Source of the DNA: Ypsolopha sequella
Lineage: Eukaryota; Arthropoda; Insecta; Lepidoptera; Ypsolophidae
Direction: 5' to 3'
Length of the DNA: 64,000 nt
NCBI GenBank assembly: GCA_934047225.1
Contig: OW204009.1
Coordinates: 16,752,898 to 16,816,897, forward strand
Shown: one piece after another, positions 47,001 to 53,259 of the stretch
Layout: each line of letters opens with the position of its first letter
Position numbering within the stretch: position 1 is the first letter of the stretch
Notes under the pieces: generated by a model
What the model was told of the DNA's origin: nothing
What the model saw: only the letters and a program-made list of their open reading frames with translations
Databases searched by the model: none
Translations under genes and position numbers: made by a program

Positions 47001-48796
47001 TGCAAAATAGGAGAAAATAATACTTTTCATATGGATGCTATGAAAGGAAAAAAAATTAAGATCTAAAAATTTCCTATAATTTGGTGAAATAATAATTAAA
47101 ATCGCTTTAGGCATTTGGAAGGTAATCATGTGAAACTTTCGATGACTTTCGATTTTTTTTGTCAAAACTTACAATAGAAAAACAGTTTATGAAACTTAAA
47201 ATTAATTTTTGACTCTATAATGCCTATCATATATTTTTGTGAAAGTTTTTGGACCACCCGTGTGGGAGGAGTAGGCCTTCAAAGACAGGTCCAAATTGCA
47301 GTTGGCGTATTTATTCGCCTTATTCCCCATCACACTTGAATCAGTCTATAGTTTATATCCCGGGACGTCCATTTTCCTAGGGACATAGGGACCGGGCAGT
47401 TCCCTTAAGGACATAGCCATTAAACCGATTCTGATTTTTTTTCACTCTTGTAATGGTTTCGATAGAACTACACAAAAACTGAACAAGCGTGGGCGAAGCA
47501 GCGGGCAGAAGCTGGTAGCTAAGAACACTCTATCAAGTCACCTTTCAAACAAAAAATAATTAAATCAAAATCGGTAGATCCTATTGGGAGCTATGTACAC
47601 AAAAACACAATGTACACAAGTGGGCTAACACTTTTTTGTAATTTAAAAAATTATGTAAAAAATTATCACATAATTAAGCTTCAAGCTTAATTTATGTTTT
47701 CTTTTATTTTAAGTAATTGGTTTAAGTTATAGTTTATTATTTCTTGATTTAGTAATAATTTATAAAATTTTGCATGTTTATATTTTTTTATTTAAGTTTT
47801 TTTTTCTATTATTTCGTCAATAAGTAGATGTTTGTAATCGGAGTATGCAGCTATGCAGTTGGAGCTTCTTAAGGCGATATGCGAAAAAAATACGGGTGTT
47901 TCTTTTCTGTGTATTTCATGAAATACACGGAAAATTATTATCAGTTTCTGGTATATGCATTTTGACTATATAATATTTGATTATATATAATCTAGGGTTT
48001 TAAAATTGGAAAACATGTTTGGATACATTTTCGTCGATAGAAATAATTGTCGAAATGAGGTCTGCAAACACACTTTTTCTCCTCGTTTGACGAATAGGAA
48101 CTCGAACACATTTTATTAGGTGTGTTTAAACAATATGTAGAGATATGATATTTGAAACATTGCTAGCTATTTTAGTTTTTTTAATAAAAATATAAAACCG
48201 ACTTTTTTCCCTTTTGCCCTGAATCCGCCCCTCTCGCACTACGCGATTTTTCGCTTGGAGTGACAGTGACAAAAATAAAATTCGCATAGCCTCTTAATAA
48301 ATAAATAAACACTCTCGATCCAAGATTCAAACAAAAAAACGAAATCAACATCGATCTTGTTTGCTACGAGGGTTAAAAAACATTATACACTGTATTAAAG
48401 AATACATTATAGATTGTTACGAAAATTCGGTGTACAGGTATGGTGGAGAAATTCATCGATTTAGGTTGAATAACATCGGTGGATGTTACGCATTATTGAT
48501 TTTTTCATTAAAATATTTCTTTAGACATAGTGCGATTTTTCTCAAGTTGGTCCTTTTGTGCCCAAAGTACAGGTAGGGCGAACCAACCCTCGCGTTTGCG
48601 TCGTTTTATTAGTCGGTAAAAAGCGTTATACCAAATGTGGACTGTGACTTGGGATGTGGACACCTCTAACACCCCCTCGATTGTATTCTCTTCTTTGTGG
48701 TGTGACAATAAAGCTATTTTATTGTGTATATTTTTAGAGTTGCCTGGACTAGGGAGCGACGAGGTTTTGGTGGACAAATACAAGATACAAGTTTAA
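14347..48796 (+). CDS. Large multi-exon gene with an array of duplicated acidic exons and a unique helical core
   Basis: Proposed exon chain: acidic exons at 14347, 14727, 15197, 15581, 16804, 17399, 17747, 18123, 18752, 19334, 21239 (and 22674, which carries a stop); Gln/Lys/Glu exons at 29517 and 30858; then 34659, 35541, 36921, about 39492, 42686, 44292, 46126 and the last exon 48738-48796. Every acidic and Gln/Lys exon begins and ends in phase 1, so exons can be lost or gained without frameshift. The later junctions also match in phase (1-0, 0-2, 2-1, then 1 throughout), which is strong support for one transcription unit. Leaving out 22674 gives about 870 residues plus an unidentified N-terminus. 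The acidic half is probably disordered; the core is helical. No known domain is recognised. A first exon with Met was not found between 10.9 and 14.3 kb. Function unknown. Confidence 0.75.
14727..14852 (+). CDS. Acidic repeat exon 2 (headed type)
   Basis: Acceptor CTTACAG, donor G/GTAAGA; 126 bases, phase 1-1. It starts DFKEKARQG, a diverged form of the shared header D-x-Y-E-x-L-R-x-G, and continues with an unbroken Glu/Asp stretch ending Asp-Gln-Glu-Glu-Gly. The phase-1 join supplies the G of the first Asp codon. Confidence 0.75.
15197..15256 (+). CDS. Acidic repeat exon 3 (headerless, short)
   Basis: 60 bases, phase 1-1, donor G/GTAAAA. It encodes EQSEEDEEENEEHKETTRFQ plus Gly. The acceptor is TTGTAAG, a weak AAG site with its pyrimidine run about 35 bases upstream. 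Frame, composition and phase agree with the array. It could be a skipped or decaying exon. Confidence 0.55.
15581..15709 (+). CDS. Acidic repeat exon 4 (headed type)
   Basis: Acceptor TTATTACAG, donor G/GTAATT; 129 bases, phase 1-1. The header DLTKLLRQGPNMEIEH matches the consensus D-L-x-x-L-L-R-Q-G. A Glu/Asp-rich tail follows, ending Glu-Glu-Val-Glu-Gly. Confidence 0.8.
16804..16872 (+). CDS. Acidic repeat exon 5 (headerless)
   Basis: 69 bases, phase 1-1, donor G/GTACTT. It encodes EPDEEENEEINSEDDETELN then Glu-Asp-Gln-Gly. An in-frame stop upstream (TAA near 16752) means the acceptor must lie between it and the acidic run; the only AG there is ATGAAG at 16798-16803, a poor site. Composition and phase fit the array, but the splice is uncertain. 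Confidence 0.5.
16975..17350. mobile_element. Palindromic element related to 1442-1920
   Basis: Inverted halves around 17160-17200 share 'gacatcaatacaaa'-type and 'caagcaaccaaag'-type segments with each other and with the element at 1.45-1.92 kb. Confidence 0.55.
17399..17497 (+). CDS. Acidic repeat exon 6 (headed type)
   Basis: Acceptor TTTATACAG, donor G/GTAATT; 99 bases, phase 1-1. The header GSKELLRLGSSIEVEED agrees with the L-L-R-x-G-S-S-x-E-V-E-E-D consensus. It ends Glu-Glu-Asp-Ile-Gly. Confidence 0.8.
17747..17827 (+). CDS. Acidic repeat exon 7 (headerless)
   Basis: 81 bases, phase 1-1, donor G/GTAAGG. It encodes EESGEEINEDNDDDAVENIQ then SEDQTDPG. The acceptor is CATGTGAG, weaker than those of the headed exons. 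The -EEIN-ED- core resembles that of the exon at 16804. Confidence 0.55.
18123..18212 (+). CDS. Acidic repeat exon 8 (headed type)
   Basis: Acceptor TATTTTTCAG, donor G/GTAATT; 90 bases, phase 1-1. It begins EDFLRQGSSVEVEEDDEEET and ends EEEQEDG. Both flanking introns share segments with those of the next four exons, so the duplicated unit includes intron sequence. Confidence 0.85.
18752..18838 (+). CDS. Acidic repeat exon 9 (headed type)
   Basis: Acceptor CTTTTTCAG, donor G/GTAATT; 87 bases, phase 1-1. The header DVYEILKTVEVEED has lost the R-x-G-S-S portion; the tail ends GEEQKDG. Confidence 0.8.
19334..19459 (+). CDS. Acidic repeat exon 10 (headed type) with an internal triplication
   Basis: Acceptor TATTTTTCAG, donor G/GTGATT; 126 bases, phase 1-1. 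Header DLYEMLREGSSEEMEED, then three tandem copies of a 5-residue unit (EEDVx) from a 15-base repeat, and tail EEEQKDG. The donor adjoins a 1.08-kb insertion that begins at intron base 16. Confidence 0.8.
19475..20551. mobile_element. Nested palindromic insertion (1077 bp) with 13-bp target duplication
   Basis: The direct repeat GATTATTGAATTA flanks the insert at 19462-19474 and 20552-20564. Outer inverted arms are about 19475-19575 and 20399-20509. Within them is a second palindrome (about 19590-20115) whose arms contain a GAT microsatellite and its complement, and a third (about 20133-20347) with arms near 97 bp. It lies in the intron after the exon ending at 19459. Confidence 0.8.
21239..21334 (+). 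CDS. Acidic repeat exon 11 (headed type)
   Basis: Acceptor TATTTTTCAG, donor G/GTAATT; 96 bases, phase 1-1. It begins DPYKELRQGSSEEVEEDDEE and ends EEEQSDG. The upstream intron shares the 'tagacgtcc' region and the 'ttttggacatctataa' pre-acceptor segment with neighbouring units. Confidence 0.85.
21951..22225 (+). other. Extra segment inside a duplicated intron unit
   Basis: Relative to the equivalent introns at about 19020-19090 and 20715-20775, extra sequence interrupts the 'gtgcccaaagtacggc'-like stretch. It is flanked by a possible 5-bp CAAAG repeat. It keeps an open frame containing CRFVKCMGARKSLAHQIYKN; no relative recognised. Confidence 0.45.
22674..22738 (+). CDS. Acidic repeat exon 12 carrying an in-frame stop (terminal or decaying exon)
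   Basis: Acceptor ATTTTGCAG; header DLYEVLREDERD, then an acidic run ending at TAA 22736-22738. Alignment with its neighbours places the TAA where the others have GAA (Glu) in the EEEQ motif. The following CAA-ACC-GAT-G is still recognisable as the exon end, but the donor reads GTTAATT instead of GTAATT. So this copy has both a nonsense codon and a damaged donor. It is either the last exon of a short isoform or a dead copy that is skipped. Confidence 0.65.
23037..23220 (+). mobile_element. LINE 3'-end-like fragment
   Basis: 'actagcgacccgctccggct' start followed by 'ccgttgcgtagttttaaaga' and 'cagacagcgggaagcgactt', an arrangement common to arthropod non-LTR elements. Confidence 0.55.
24724..24795 (+). 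CDS. Possible alternative terminal exon
   Basis: A long T-run and CAG acceptor at 24710-24723 lead into an acidic frame in phase 0 (EINAPVLGESDEANTDDESA, then Phe-Leu-Cys-stop at 24793-24795). The preceding array ends in phase 1, and in phase 1 this exon stops after ten codons, so it does not join directly. No AATAAA follows closely. It could be a last exon reached through an unseen exon, or a relic. Low confidence. Confidence 0.3.
   Translation, partial: EINAPVLGESDEANTDDESAFLC
24842..24952. mobile_element. Palindromic MITE
   Basis: 'gtattttgtgcaactataac' is mirrored by 'gttgcacacaatac'. It begins about 50 bp after the possible terminal exon. Confidence 0.6.
25865..26300. mobile_element. 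Palindromic element, 436 bp
   Basis: Arms carry 'attaatcgaaacagaacac' and complement, with 'aaaccgc'/'gcgg' ends. Single arms of the family recur at 24300-24455 and 37210-37375. Confidence 0.65.
26933..27512 (-). mobile_element. 580-bp element with TTTTCACCTCACTAGC inverted ends
   Basis: Both ends are present. The interior matches 62058-62470 in opposite orientation, including 'acgcgggagttttactctat'. It holds a smaller internal inverted pair around 27200-27310. Confidence 0.75.
28140..28430. mobile_element. Dispersed element, copy 1
   Basis: Shares a reversed counterpart at about 43305-43560 ('gagcgtttttcctt', 'cctagatggcactgtcgt'). Confidence 0.6.
29517..29636 (+). CDS. Gln/Lys/Glu-rich exon a
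   Basis: Acceptor ATTTTGTAG, donor G/GTAAAT; 120 bases, phase 1-1. It begins VNETMAGQGGLKEKMIELKQ and ends QDKVQQVQG. Glu remains common but Lys and Gln balance the charge, unlike the acidic array. It is clearly related to the exon at 30858 in both its start and its end. Confidence 0.75.
29820..30052. mobile_element. MITE with GTACTACCATAGAC-like ends
   Basis: The left 'taccatagactattattat' and right 'aaatggtctatggtac' are inverted. It lies just after exon a of the Gln/Lys class. Part of its interior ('acttggcgacacctag') recurs near 43963. Confidence 0.6.
30175..30365. mobile_element. Diverged relative of the inner palindrome at 20133
   Basis: Shares 'gccgaccagtttcag' and 'tattgaggtgagccgttt' with 20133-20347, but the arms have diverged. 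Confidence 0.55.
30858..30992 (+). CDS. Gln/Lys/Glu-rich exon b, duplicate of exon a
   Basis: Acceptor ATTTTCTAG, donor G/GTAATT; 135 bases, phase 1-1. It begins VNKTILRNGTIKQEIKIELN and ends GKVQEDQG. The V-N-x-T start, the K-x-K-I-E-L block and the Q-G-K-V-Q end match exon a, indicating one tandem exon duplication. Confidence 0.75.
31000..32030. other. Intron sequence without features
   Basis: AT-rich. An 'aaaacttattattgttttaa' segment near 31167 is mirrored near 31640, which may mark an old inverted element. No exon seen. Confidence 0.35.
32034..32609. mobile_element. R2 MITE interrupted by a TTAA-flanked element
   Basis: R2 left half ends at 32136 and resumes at 32558 after insertion of R3. 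Confidence 0.8.
32133..32557 (+). mobile_element. R3 piggyBac-like MITE, copy 1
   Basis: TTAA at both ends, imperfect inverted ends GGCGATATGCGAA / TTCACATAGCCTC. The site in an uninterrupted R2 copy has a single TTAA, so TTAA is a true target duplication. Confidence 0.85.
32696..32856 (-). mobile_element. R1 MITE copy 2
   Basis: Full length, reversed relative to the other three copies. Confidence 0.8.
33085..33116. repeat. TA microsatellite
   Basis: Run of alternating T and A within an AT-rich intron; a shorter one lies near 33771. Confidence 0.8.
33400..33752 (-). mobile_element. tRNA-derived SINE
   Basis: On the reverse strand the head reads AGCAGCGGTAACTCAGGGGT (A-box-like), then GGTTCGATCTC (B-box), then a body with 'aaggaaaacatagtaaggaa', typical of lepidopteran SINEs. 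The left boundary is approximate. Confidence 0.7.
34274..34434 (+). mobile_element. R1 MITE copy 3
   Basis: Full length, 161 bp, closest to an intact R1; lies between the Gln/Lys exons and the core exons. Confidence 0.85.
34659..34717 (+). CDS. Thr-rich linker exon
   Basis: Acceptor ATTTTTAG, donor GAA/GTAAGA; 59 bases, enters in phase 1 and leaves in phase 0. It encodes ATNKPKVTTKTAEHTMNTTE. The phase change is matched exactly by the next exon, which starts in phase 0. Placement depends on that match and on composition. Confidence 0.6.
34883..35123. mobile_element. hAT-like element with 8-bp duplication
   Basis: Ends CAGGGCCGGACC and GATCCGCTCCTG, flanked by GTCAAGAC (34875-34882) and GTCGAGGC (35124-35131), an 8-bp duplication with two mismatches. 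Confidence 0.65.
35541..35686 (+). CDS. Core exon 1 (helical, Leu/Phe-rich)
   Basis: Acceptor TCATCTGCAG, donor GATCA/GTAAGT; 146 bases, phase 0 to 2. An acidic start is followed by an amphipathic helix with FLPQFFQLLAGIDNDTLAKI at its centre. Third-position GC is higher than in the acidic array, as expected of an older, constrained exon. Confidence 0.85.
36772..36885. mobile_element. Short MITE with GATC...GATC ends, copy 1
   Basis: 'gtcgcgtggatgacagtgac' and 'aatccacgcgccataagatc' inverted ends; a second copy at 43174-43288. Confidence 0.65.
36921..37024 (+). CDS. Core exon 2
   Basis: Acceptor CTTTCCCCAG, donor AGCA/GTATGT; 104 bases, phase 2 to 1. It encodes a Leu/Phe/Arg-rich segment (GLLKMFDHILRKRIITFAQW) ending LSALPGGHLS. 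Phase 2 entry agrees with the preceding exon. Confidence 0.85.
37480..38155 (+). mobile_element. LINE 3' fragment with reverse-transcriptase C-terminal remnant
   Basis: An open frame to 37941 contains CEPMFKSLKILTVPSLYIYE and PKIFNKIPNFIKDLNLIQF, strings I recognise as the conserved C-terminal end of insect non-LTR retrotransposon polymerases. The frame is disrupted at its 5' side. It ends in a TTCTGAT-type tail at 38135-38155. A dead 5'-truncated copy in an intron. Confidence 0.75.
38421..38520 (-). mobile_element. R4 element, reversed partial copy
   Basis: Reverse complement of the 'ttttatgattcacccaagtc' side of R4. Confidence 0.7.
38845..39135 (+). mobile_element. Two R4 elements in direct tandem
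   Basis: Two copies of about 140 bp beginning GGTCCTCTAAAAAGGCC, at 38845 and 38993, with a 'ccctatca' spacer. The ends 'ctaaaaaggcc' and 'ggcctttttag' are inverted. Confidence 0.85.
39492..39803 (+). CDS. Core exon 3 (longest, contains the YDDE motif)
   Basis: The frame runs through MSTGLAKIFARMSSAKHKHL and WVYDDEEADHMSLLLWELKN to a donor G/GTGGGT at 39804, phase 1. The 5' boundary is uncertain: an AG at 39490-39491 gives the phase 1 entry required by the previous exon but has a poor pyrimidine tract; CAG at 39497-39499 is a better site but would need phase 0. GC-rich third positions show strong coding constraint. A retroelement insertion lies directly after the donor. Confidence 0.8.
39814..40192 (-). 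mobile_element. R8 retroelement-like insertion with 11-bp target duplication
   Basis: Flanked by GGTGGGTACCA at 39803-39813 and 40193-40203. The ATCC repeat at its left end is the complement of the GGAT 3' tail seen in the other copies, so the element is on the minus strand. The duplicated target contains the splice donor of the exon ending at 39803. Confidence 0.85.
40234..40389. mobile_element. R2 MITE copy
   Basis: Uninterrupted 156-bp palindrome with the GTGTTGATTC...GAATCGAC ends. Confidence 0.8.
41179..41384 (+). repeat. 68/69-bp tandem repeat, three copies
   Basis: Units at 41179, 41247 and 41316 beginning ACTTATATAATATAAAAA; they differ only by one A in the A-run. Confidence 0.9.
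41931..42050 (+). mobile_element. LINE polymerase C-terminal remnant
   Basis: Encodes DPRAGAYFGQRLSLAIQRGN followed by AASILGTLP, the recognisable C-terminal end of a jockey/CR1-type polymerase. Truncated on the right by an R2 copy. Confidence 0.7.
42051..42198. mobile_element. R2 MITE copy
   Basis: Inserted directly against the LINE remnant. Confidence 0.75.
42686..42835 (+). CDS. Core exon 4 (basic)
   Basis: Acceptor TGCTTTCCAG, donor AGTG/GTGAGA; 150 bases, phase 1-1. It begins GKITTYLKRFRQNFRKHNKG and ends in SSSG. Strongly basic, in contrast to the acidic half, so intramolecular charge pairing is conceivable. The frame is open beyond the donor into an R4 repeat copy, which I do not count as coding. 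Confidence 0.8.
42901..43176 (+). mobile_element. Two R4 elements in direct tandem, second pair
   Basis: Copies at 42901 and 43045 with a 3-base spacer, starting 65 bp after the donor of core exon 4; an adjoining MITE follows at 43174. Confidence 0.8.
43174..43288. mobile_element. Short MITE with GATC...GATC ends, copy 2
   Basis: Second copy of the element at 36772. Confidence 0.65.
43305..43560. mobile_element. Dispersed element, copy 2
   Basis: Reversed counterpart of 28140-28430. Confidence 0.6.
44292..44468 (+). CDS. Core exon 5 (basic, Lys/Arg/Thr-rich)
   Basis: Acceptor CTTTTTTCCAG, donor AAAG/GTACGT; 177 bases, phase 1-1. It carries a helical basic segment (RDRVLSFINKYQKRLKMYLT) and a Ser/Thr-rich end. 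Phases agree with both neighbours. Confidence 0.8.
44599..44758. mobile_element. R2 MITE copy
   Basis: Full palindrome, 160 bp, starting 130 bp after the donor of core exon 5. Confidence 0.8.
44915..45850. mobile_element. R2 MITE interrupted by an 810-bp foldback element
   Basis: R2 left part to 45006 and a short right part from 45817. Part of the R2 middle is missing, so insertion was accompanied by a deletion. Confidence 0.7.
45007..45816. mobile_element. Foldback element with 300-bp inverted arms
   Basis: Arms 45007-45306 and 45515-45816 are near-perfect complements ('tgggtgatggatgaaatcat' at the outside), around a 208-bp spacer. No coding frame. Confidence 0.85.
46126..46326 (+). CDS. 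Core exon 6
   Basis: Acceptor TTGACATTTCAG, donor GAGG/GTAAGA; 201 bases, phase 1-1. It begins ELYYESDAEYQLKVNLHTTV and ends RRLSISDSNDEG. An in-frame Met is internal only; the frame opens at the acceptor. A Pro/Thr/Ser-rich middle suggests a flexible segment. Confidence 0.8.
46415..46652. mobile_element. Retroelement-like insertion with about 15-bp target duplication
   Basis: AAATTCTGAGGTCGT occurs on both sides (about 46400 and 46655). The insert is GC-richer than the intron and its long frame is not convincingly coding. Confidence 0.6.
47869..48297 (+). mobile_element. R3 piggyBac-like MITE, copy 2
   Basis: TTAA-flanked, 429 bp, closely matching the copy nested in R2 at 32133. Confidence 0.85.
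48738..48796 (+). CDS. Last exon of the plus-strand gene
   Basis: Acceptor TATTTTTAG, phase 1 as required; encodes ELPGLGSDEVLVDKYKIQV and stops at TAA 48794-48796. An ATTAAA at 48871 could serve for polyadenylation. Short, but phase, stop and signal fit together. Confidence 0.7.
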
Positions 48797-48870
48797 TTAA
48801 ACAGCTGTTAACGATAAAATTACTTGAAAAAGAAAACAACTGACCTAATAGTTTTTAAGCTAAATATATT

Positions 48871-48876
48871 ATTAAA
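48871..48876 (+). terminator. Candidate poly(A) signal ATTAAA
   Basis: Common AATAAA variant about 75 bases after the last-exon stop. Confidence 0.35.
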
Positions 48877-49204
48877 AATATTTTTTAAAGAAAAACCAAT
48901 TATTTTACTTCGTACTATTTTTTCATCAATCTTGCTGTAGCCTCAGCATGAAAATATCTCCGTATCATTGCGTTTGAAACTTAAGTTTAGGTTGTTGTTA
49001 AGTTTAGTTAGTAAGCTGTTAGTGTTAAAATAATCTACTAGGCCATGTGTGTATGCAATACCTCTATTTAAAAATTATCTTGGTCTATGGTCCTGGATCT
49101 CTCTGGTTCCATTTTCCAATGTTCTTAAAATAAAACTTAGGTATTGTGCGTGTGCAATTTCTCTCATTAAAAACTAACGGTGTTACCACAAAAAGTGTTA
49201 CCAC

Positions 49205-49312
49205 AACATGTTTAACTTTAGACAGTGTTTAAATGTGTTGTTGTCGCCTTTTATATTTTAAAAAGTGACAGCAACAGATTTAAACACTGTCTAAAGTTAA
49301 ACATCGTTTAAA
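49205..49312. mobile_element. Palindromic MITE
   Basis: 'tttaactttagacagtgttt' and its complement around a short spacer. Confidence 0.7.
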
Positions 49313-49720
49313 CACCCTTTTGTAGTAACATAGTAAGTGTCTAAAATAAAATCTTGTTTTTATAAAACACTAAAAACCCTACAAGGGGTTATAGACGGTG
49401 AGCTAGCGACCAAATCGGTCATGTGGCTTCAGCTGTATTGAAACTCCGTTAGCTACTTCCCTGAACAACCTTTTCCGATAATCTTCGTGCTGGCAGGCCG
49501 CGGGCGGTGGGTGCGGGTGTAGTGGGGTAATAATAAAATGAAAAAAAATGTGGGCTCAGCGACTTTTTTTTTTTAACAGTTGCTCTGTACTCCCTGTGCA
49601 ACCAAAGTTGATTTCAATTGTTTTTATTGTCATTTGGATAACCAAAATTTAATTTTCAAAAAAAACTTTCTATAGAAAACGGCAATTTCATATGTAAAGC
49701 CCATTTTATTGATATGATAT

Positions 49721-50187
49721 ACAAGGCGAATTTGTGAACATCGTCCAAATTCATACTTGAGCCTTGGTGAGTGATCAGCATCATGAACCAATACAATTTG
49801 TAAAATTCATAAAATGAAATTTCGACTCCCCATAGTGATTCACTCAGGACTGGGAGTGACTTATAGAATAGAATATAATAGAAAAGTTTATTTGTTTGAT
49901 TTTTGGTCCTTAAAAATTAGGTGTTACAATATGCTTAAATATGTCATTCCTCAAAAATCTGCCAAATTTGGCGTACAAATATTTATATAAATAAACACAA
50001 ACAAAGAAACAATTGACCTTAAACCTTAAAATCTGAATTACAAATAAATATATAAAATTACTCAATTGCTATGGGAAGTCGAAATTTCATTATACGAATT
50101 TCACAAAAAAATTTATCGTTTCATGATGCTGATCCCTTAGCAAGCCTCTAGTATGAATTTGGACGATGATCAAAAAGTCACCTTGTA
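49721..50187. mobile_element. Palindromic element, about 467 bp
   Basis: Arms contain 'catcgtccaaattcatact' and the reverse counterpart; the 'gaaatttcgactcccca' side is mirrored too. Confidence 0.7.
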
Positions 50188-50726
50188 TGTGGCCGCCATT
50201 TCCTTCCTCTATAATTGAGTAAAGAGGCGACGTAAGAAGTATTCACTTAAGTAATTTATTGTTGTATCTCTGACACAACCCGATGCTTTTTTATGTTGTT
50301 ATGTTGATAAGTAAATAAAACAAATATAATACTACCAAAACAGTACTTATTTATTGTTCTAATAAAAAACTTGTTTACAATATTACATTGATTTAAACAT
50401 TCTGTAGAAAATCTGGAAAATTGCAAAAATTACTACAATTTTTGAATACCACTTATCTAATTAATATCGGTGAAAATTTCATTTTTGTCGATTAAATCCA
50501 TTTTTTTATTCAATTACTTTAATTCCACTGTCATGTCATATACATTGAAAAAATATTGAAATGTTAACATTGGTTGTAGCAGCCAAGAAGTTAATAAACA
50601 GACTGGACTGCTAACCTCTATTGAAAGCCGCACGTTAATATAAATAACCTTTATGTCTCTCTATTTCTATTAGGTAACGATTTTCTCTTCAAAGTTATCG
50701 CTTTATATTTTTTGGCGTAGCCTGGC

Positions 50727-50911
50727 CTCGTAGCACAGTGTTTAATCGCGCGCGATTCAACTTAGTTGAATCACAGGTGCGAAGAGCATGACATACTGTT
50801 TAATCACAAAAAACATACTGTCACTTCCATCGAAAGTCACTCCCATAAAGTCTCCTCGCACTTGTGATTCAACTAAGTGGCGTCGCGCCCGATTAAACAC
50901 TGTGCTACGAG
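50727..50911. mobile_element. MITE, 185 bp, with CTCGTAGCACAGTG inverted ends
   Basis: 'ctcgtagcacagtgtttaat' and complement, enclosing a second inverted pair ('attcaacttagttgaatcac'). Confidence 0.7.
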
Positions 50912-50940
50912 TGCTGGTTTTAGGAAGTTAGAGCGATAAT

Positions 50941-51485
50941 GGTGTCGATTCGGCGTAACACGACTTAACTTATTTGACAGAACTAACCTTATTTTAAGCA
51001 ACCTGTCTTTGTATTTTCGATACAGAAAGAAAAAGACACGAGCGCTTAAATTAAGTTTAGTCCTGTCAAATAAGTTAAAACGTGTAACATTGAATCGATT
51101 AACAGGTGGTAGAGCTGATGCCGGACTCGACTTTGGAGGTACCACCATCTTACTTGGAGACCACCTCGAAGTAATTCGGGGGAGAGTAAGAGGACAGCTC
51201 ACAGGCAAAAAACCAGGAGGCCCACCATGCCTGGGACCGATGGATGGCGGTATATCCATCCTTAATAGCCGGGCCTTATATGGAACAGACTGGTGACGGG
51301 CAGCGGCGTCACTGGTGCGAGGGTTCCGGCACCGCGCTCACCAACCCGCCTACCCAGCGTGTGTGAGTATGGGCAATTCTTCCAGGATGACCGCCGGGAG
51401 TGGCAAAGTCCTGGAAAGGCTTATGTCCAGCAGTGGACGAACTAGGCTGATGGATGGATGGATGACATCGAATCGACACGATTAT
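50941..51485. mobile_element. R2 MITE interrupted by R8
   Basis: R2 runs 50941-51098 and 51465-51485, split by the R8 insertion. Confidence 0.75.
51099..51464 (+). mobile_element. R8 retroelement-like copy
   Basis: Flanked by ACATTGAATCGA (51087-51098) and ACATCGAATCGA (51465-51476), a 12-bp duplication with one mismatch; ends in a GGAT tail. Confidence 0.75.
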
Positions 51486-51609
51486 CGCTCTAATCCTATA
51501 ACCTGGTGACCGGTCCAGTCTTGTTATAAATAAACTTCTTGGGCATCATTCAGAGTTAAAAACGGTCTCATCCCTGACCTATCAATTTTACAACAAGACT
51601 AGTCTTATC

Positions 51610-52226
51610 TTAAGGGGCTCCACAATGCTAAACATCAGATTTGCATTGGATTCAGTTCCGTCAATGTAGATGGTAAAAATTCGAAGAAAAAACATGGCGT
51701 GTTTTTTGACTCAACACAATTATTAATTACACTTTATAAATAAACATACTTTCAATCTTCTTTTAATTATGGATGAAAAGAAACACTTGTACTGTTTCAC
51801 AATTTAATTTATAGCAAAAATTAACCCCTAATTTATTTAATTTTGGGGTTAATTGTGCAATAAATTAAATTGTGAAACAGTACAAGTGTTTGTTTTCATC
51901 CATAATGATGTTTCACCAAGAGCCGACAATCGCAAGTATTAACTTTTCTTTTAATTATATTACTTTCAACAAAGCATGAATTTCACGAAAAAAGCGATTC
52001 AGTTTCCATATTTCAAACCCGATTGAAACGAAACTCACACACACAGATGCTTACTAGAAAAAACCATCTTTATTACATAAAGGAATTATAGTTAATGTCC
52101 TAATGTAGCCATGATTTCAAAATAACTAAAGTTTTGCGTGCGCGGCATCTGATTAGAGCTGGATAGACAGTTAAAACACAAAAGCGTTAGAGCAGGACTG
52201 AATTTTAGCATTGTGCAGCCCCTTAA
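51610..52226 (+). mobile_element. R11 TTAA-flanked MITE, copy 1, with nested palindrome
   Basis: Ends TTAAGGGGCTCCACAATGCT and complement. A 137-bp palindrome (51769-51905, ATGGATGAAAAG ends) interrupts it; copy 2 lacks this insert. Confidence 0.8.
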
Positions 52227-52788
52227 ACGCATAGTACACGATCCCTTTTTCTTTCCAGTTGAAAGAAGATGCAACATTGTGAGTCTATGAGACAGACTGA
52301 TCCATCCGTCTACTCCACTCACTCGTATAGGTTTATCTCTTTCTCCCGGAAAAGAATACATGATTTTTGTTTTAATGGTTTCAAGTAGTTTTTAGGTATA
52401 CTTCAAAATTAGCAGCAAAACTTTTTCTTTTTAATCTTACAGTATAATACATAATGTATTACATATACAATTCAGTGCAAAATAAACATCTATTTAAAAT
52501 AACTATAAAGATGGATGGAAATAAAAAGTATCTGTGTAATTACTGCCCACACATACTTTAACAATTTTGTCCAAAATTGGATGCACTTTTGGTTCCTTCT
52601 TAGTAAAATGAAAAGTATTAGATTTTTTTTTTAATTGAAATAATTTTTGAATACAAATGTATGCCAGAATCAAATACTGGGAATTCATTTGATAACCTTT
52701 TTTCCTTCGAACGCCGTTCTACCTGTAAATATGGACAACATTCCCTACAATAGTATTAAAACTCGCGTGAGCTGACATACTAAATTAT

Positions 52789-52897
52789 TATTACAAGCGG
52801 CTTGAACTCACGTGTGATTGTTGTTGACTACATCGGTGAAACTGTTGGCATATAGTCAACAACAATCACACGTGAGTGTTCAAGCCGCTTGTAATAA
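52789..52897. mobile_element. Palindromic MITE, copy 1
   Basis: Arms with 'cacgtgtgattgttgttgac' and complement; same family as 61201. Confidence 0.75.
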
Positions 52898-53113
52898 AAA
52901 TTTAACATTTACTACAGTCGAAGCACGTAAATCGCGAAAAAAAAAATCTGAGCAGTTGATTTTTTTCGCAATCGAATTTGACCAAAATGTATGTTTTTTT
53001 TGCGATTTCACGGTTGGCTCCTTAGTGAAGTTGTTCATCGTAATGGGTAGAACCCGTTTTAAGGAAAAACGTTTTGTCATCATAACACCCTGTATTTTTA
53101 TTTGAATACTCGC

Positions 53114-53246
53114 ACACAGGTCGCGGCAGTAAGTAATGCACTTCGGCGTTGTAGTGCGTTGTCTCTCTCACCGGACTGTTAGAGCTTCGTGCGACAGAGA
53201 TGACGCTACGATACGATGTGCATTATTTACTGCCGCAACCTGTGCA
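53114..53246. mobile_element. MITE with CACAGGTCGCGGCAGTAA ends
   Basis: 'gcggcagtaagtaatgca' mirrored by 'tgcattatttactgccgc'. Confidence 0.7.
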
Positions 53247-53259
53247 GTTCTTACAATCT

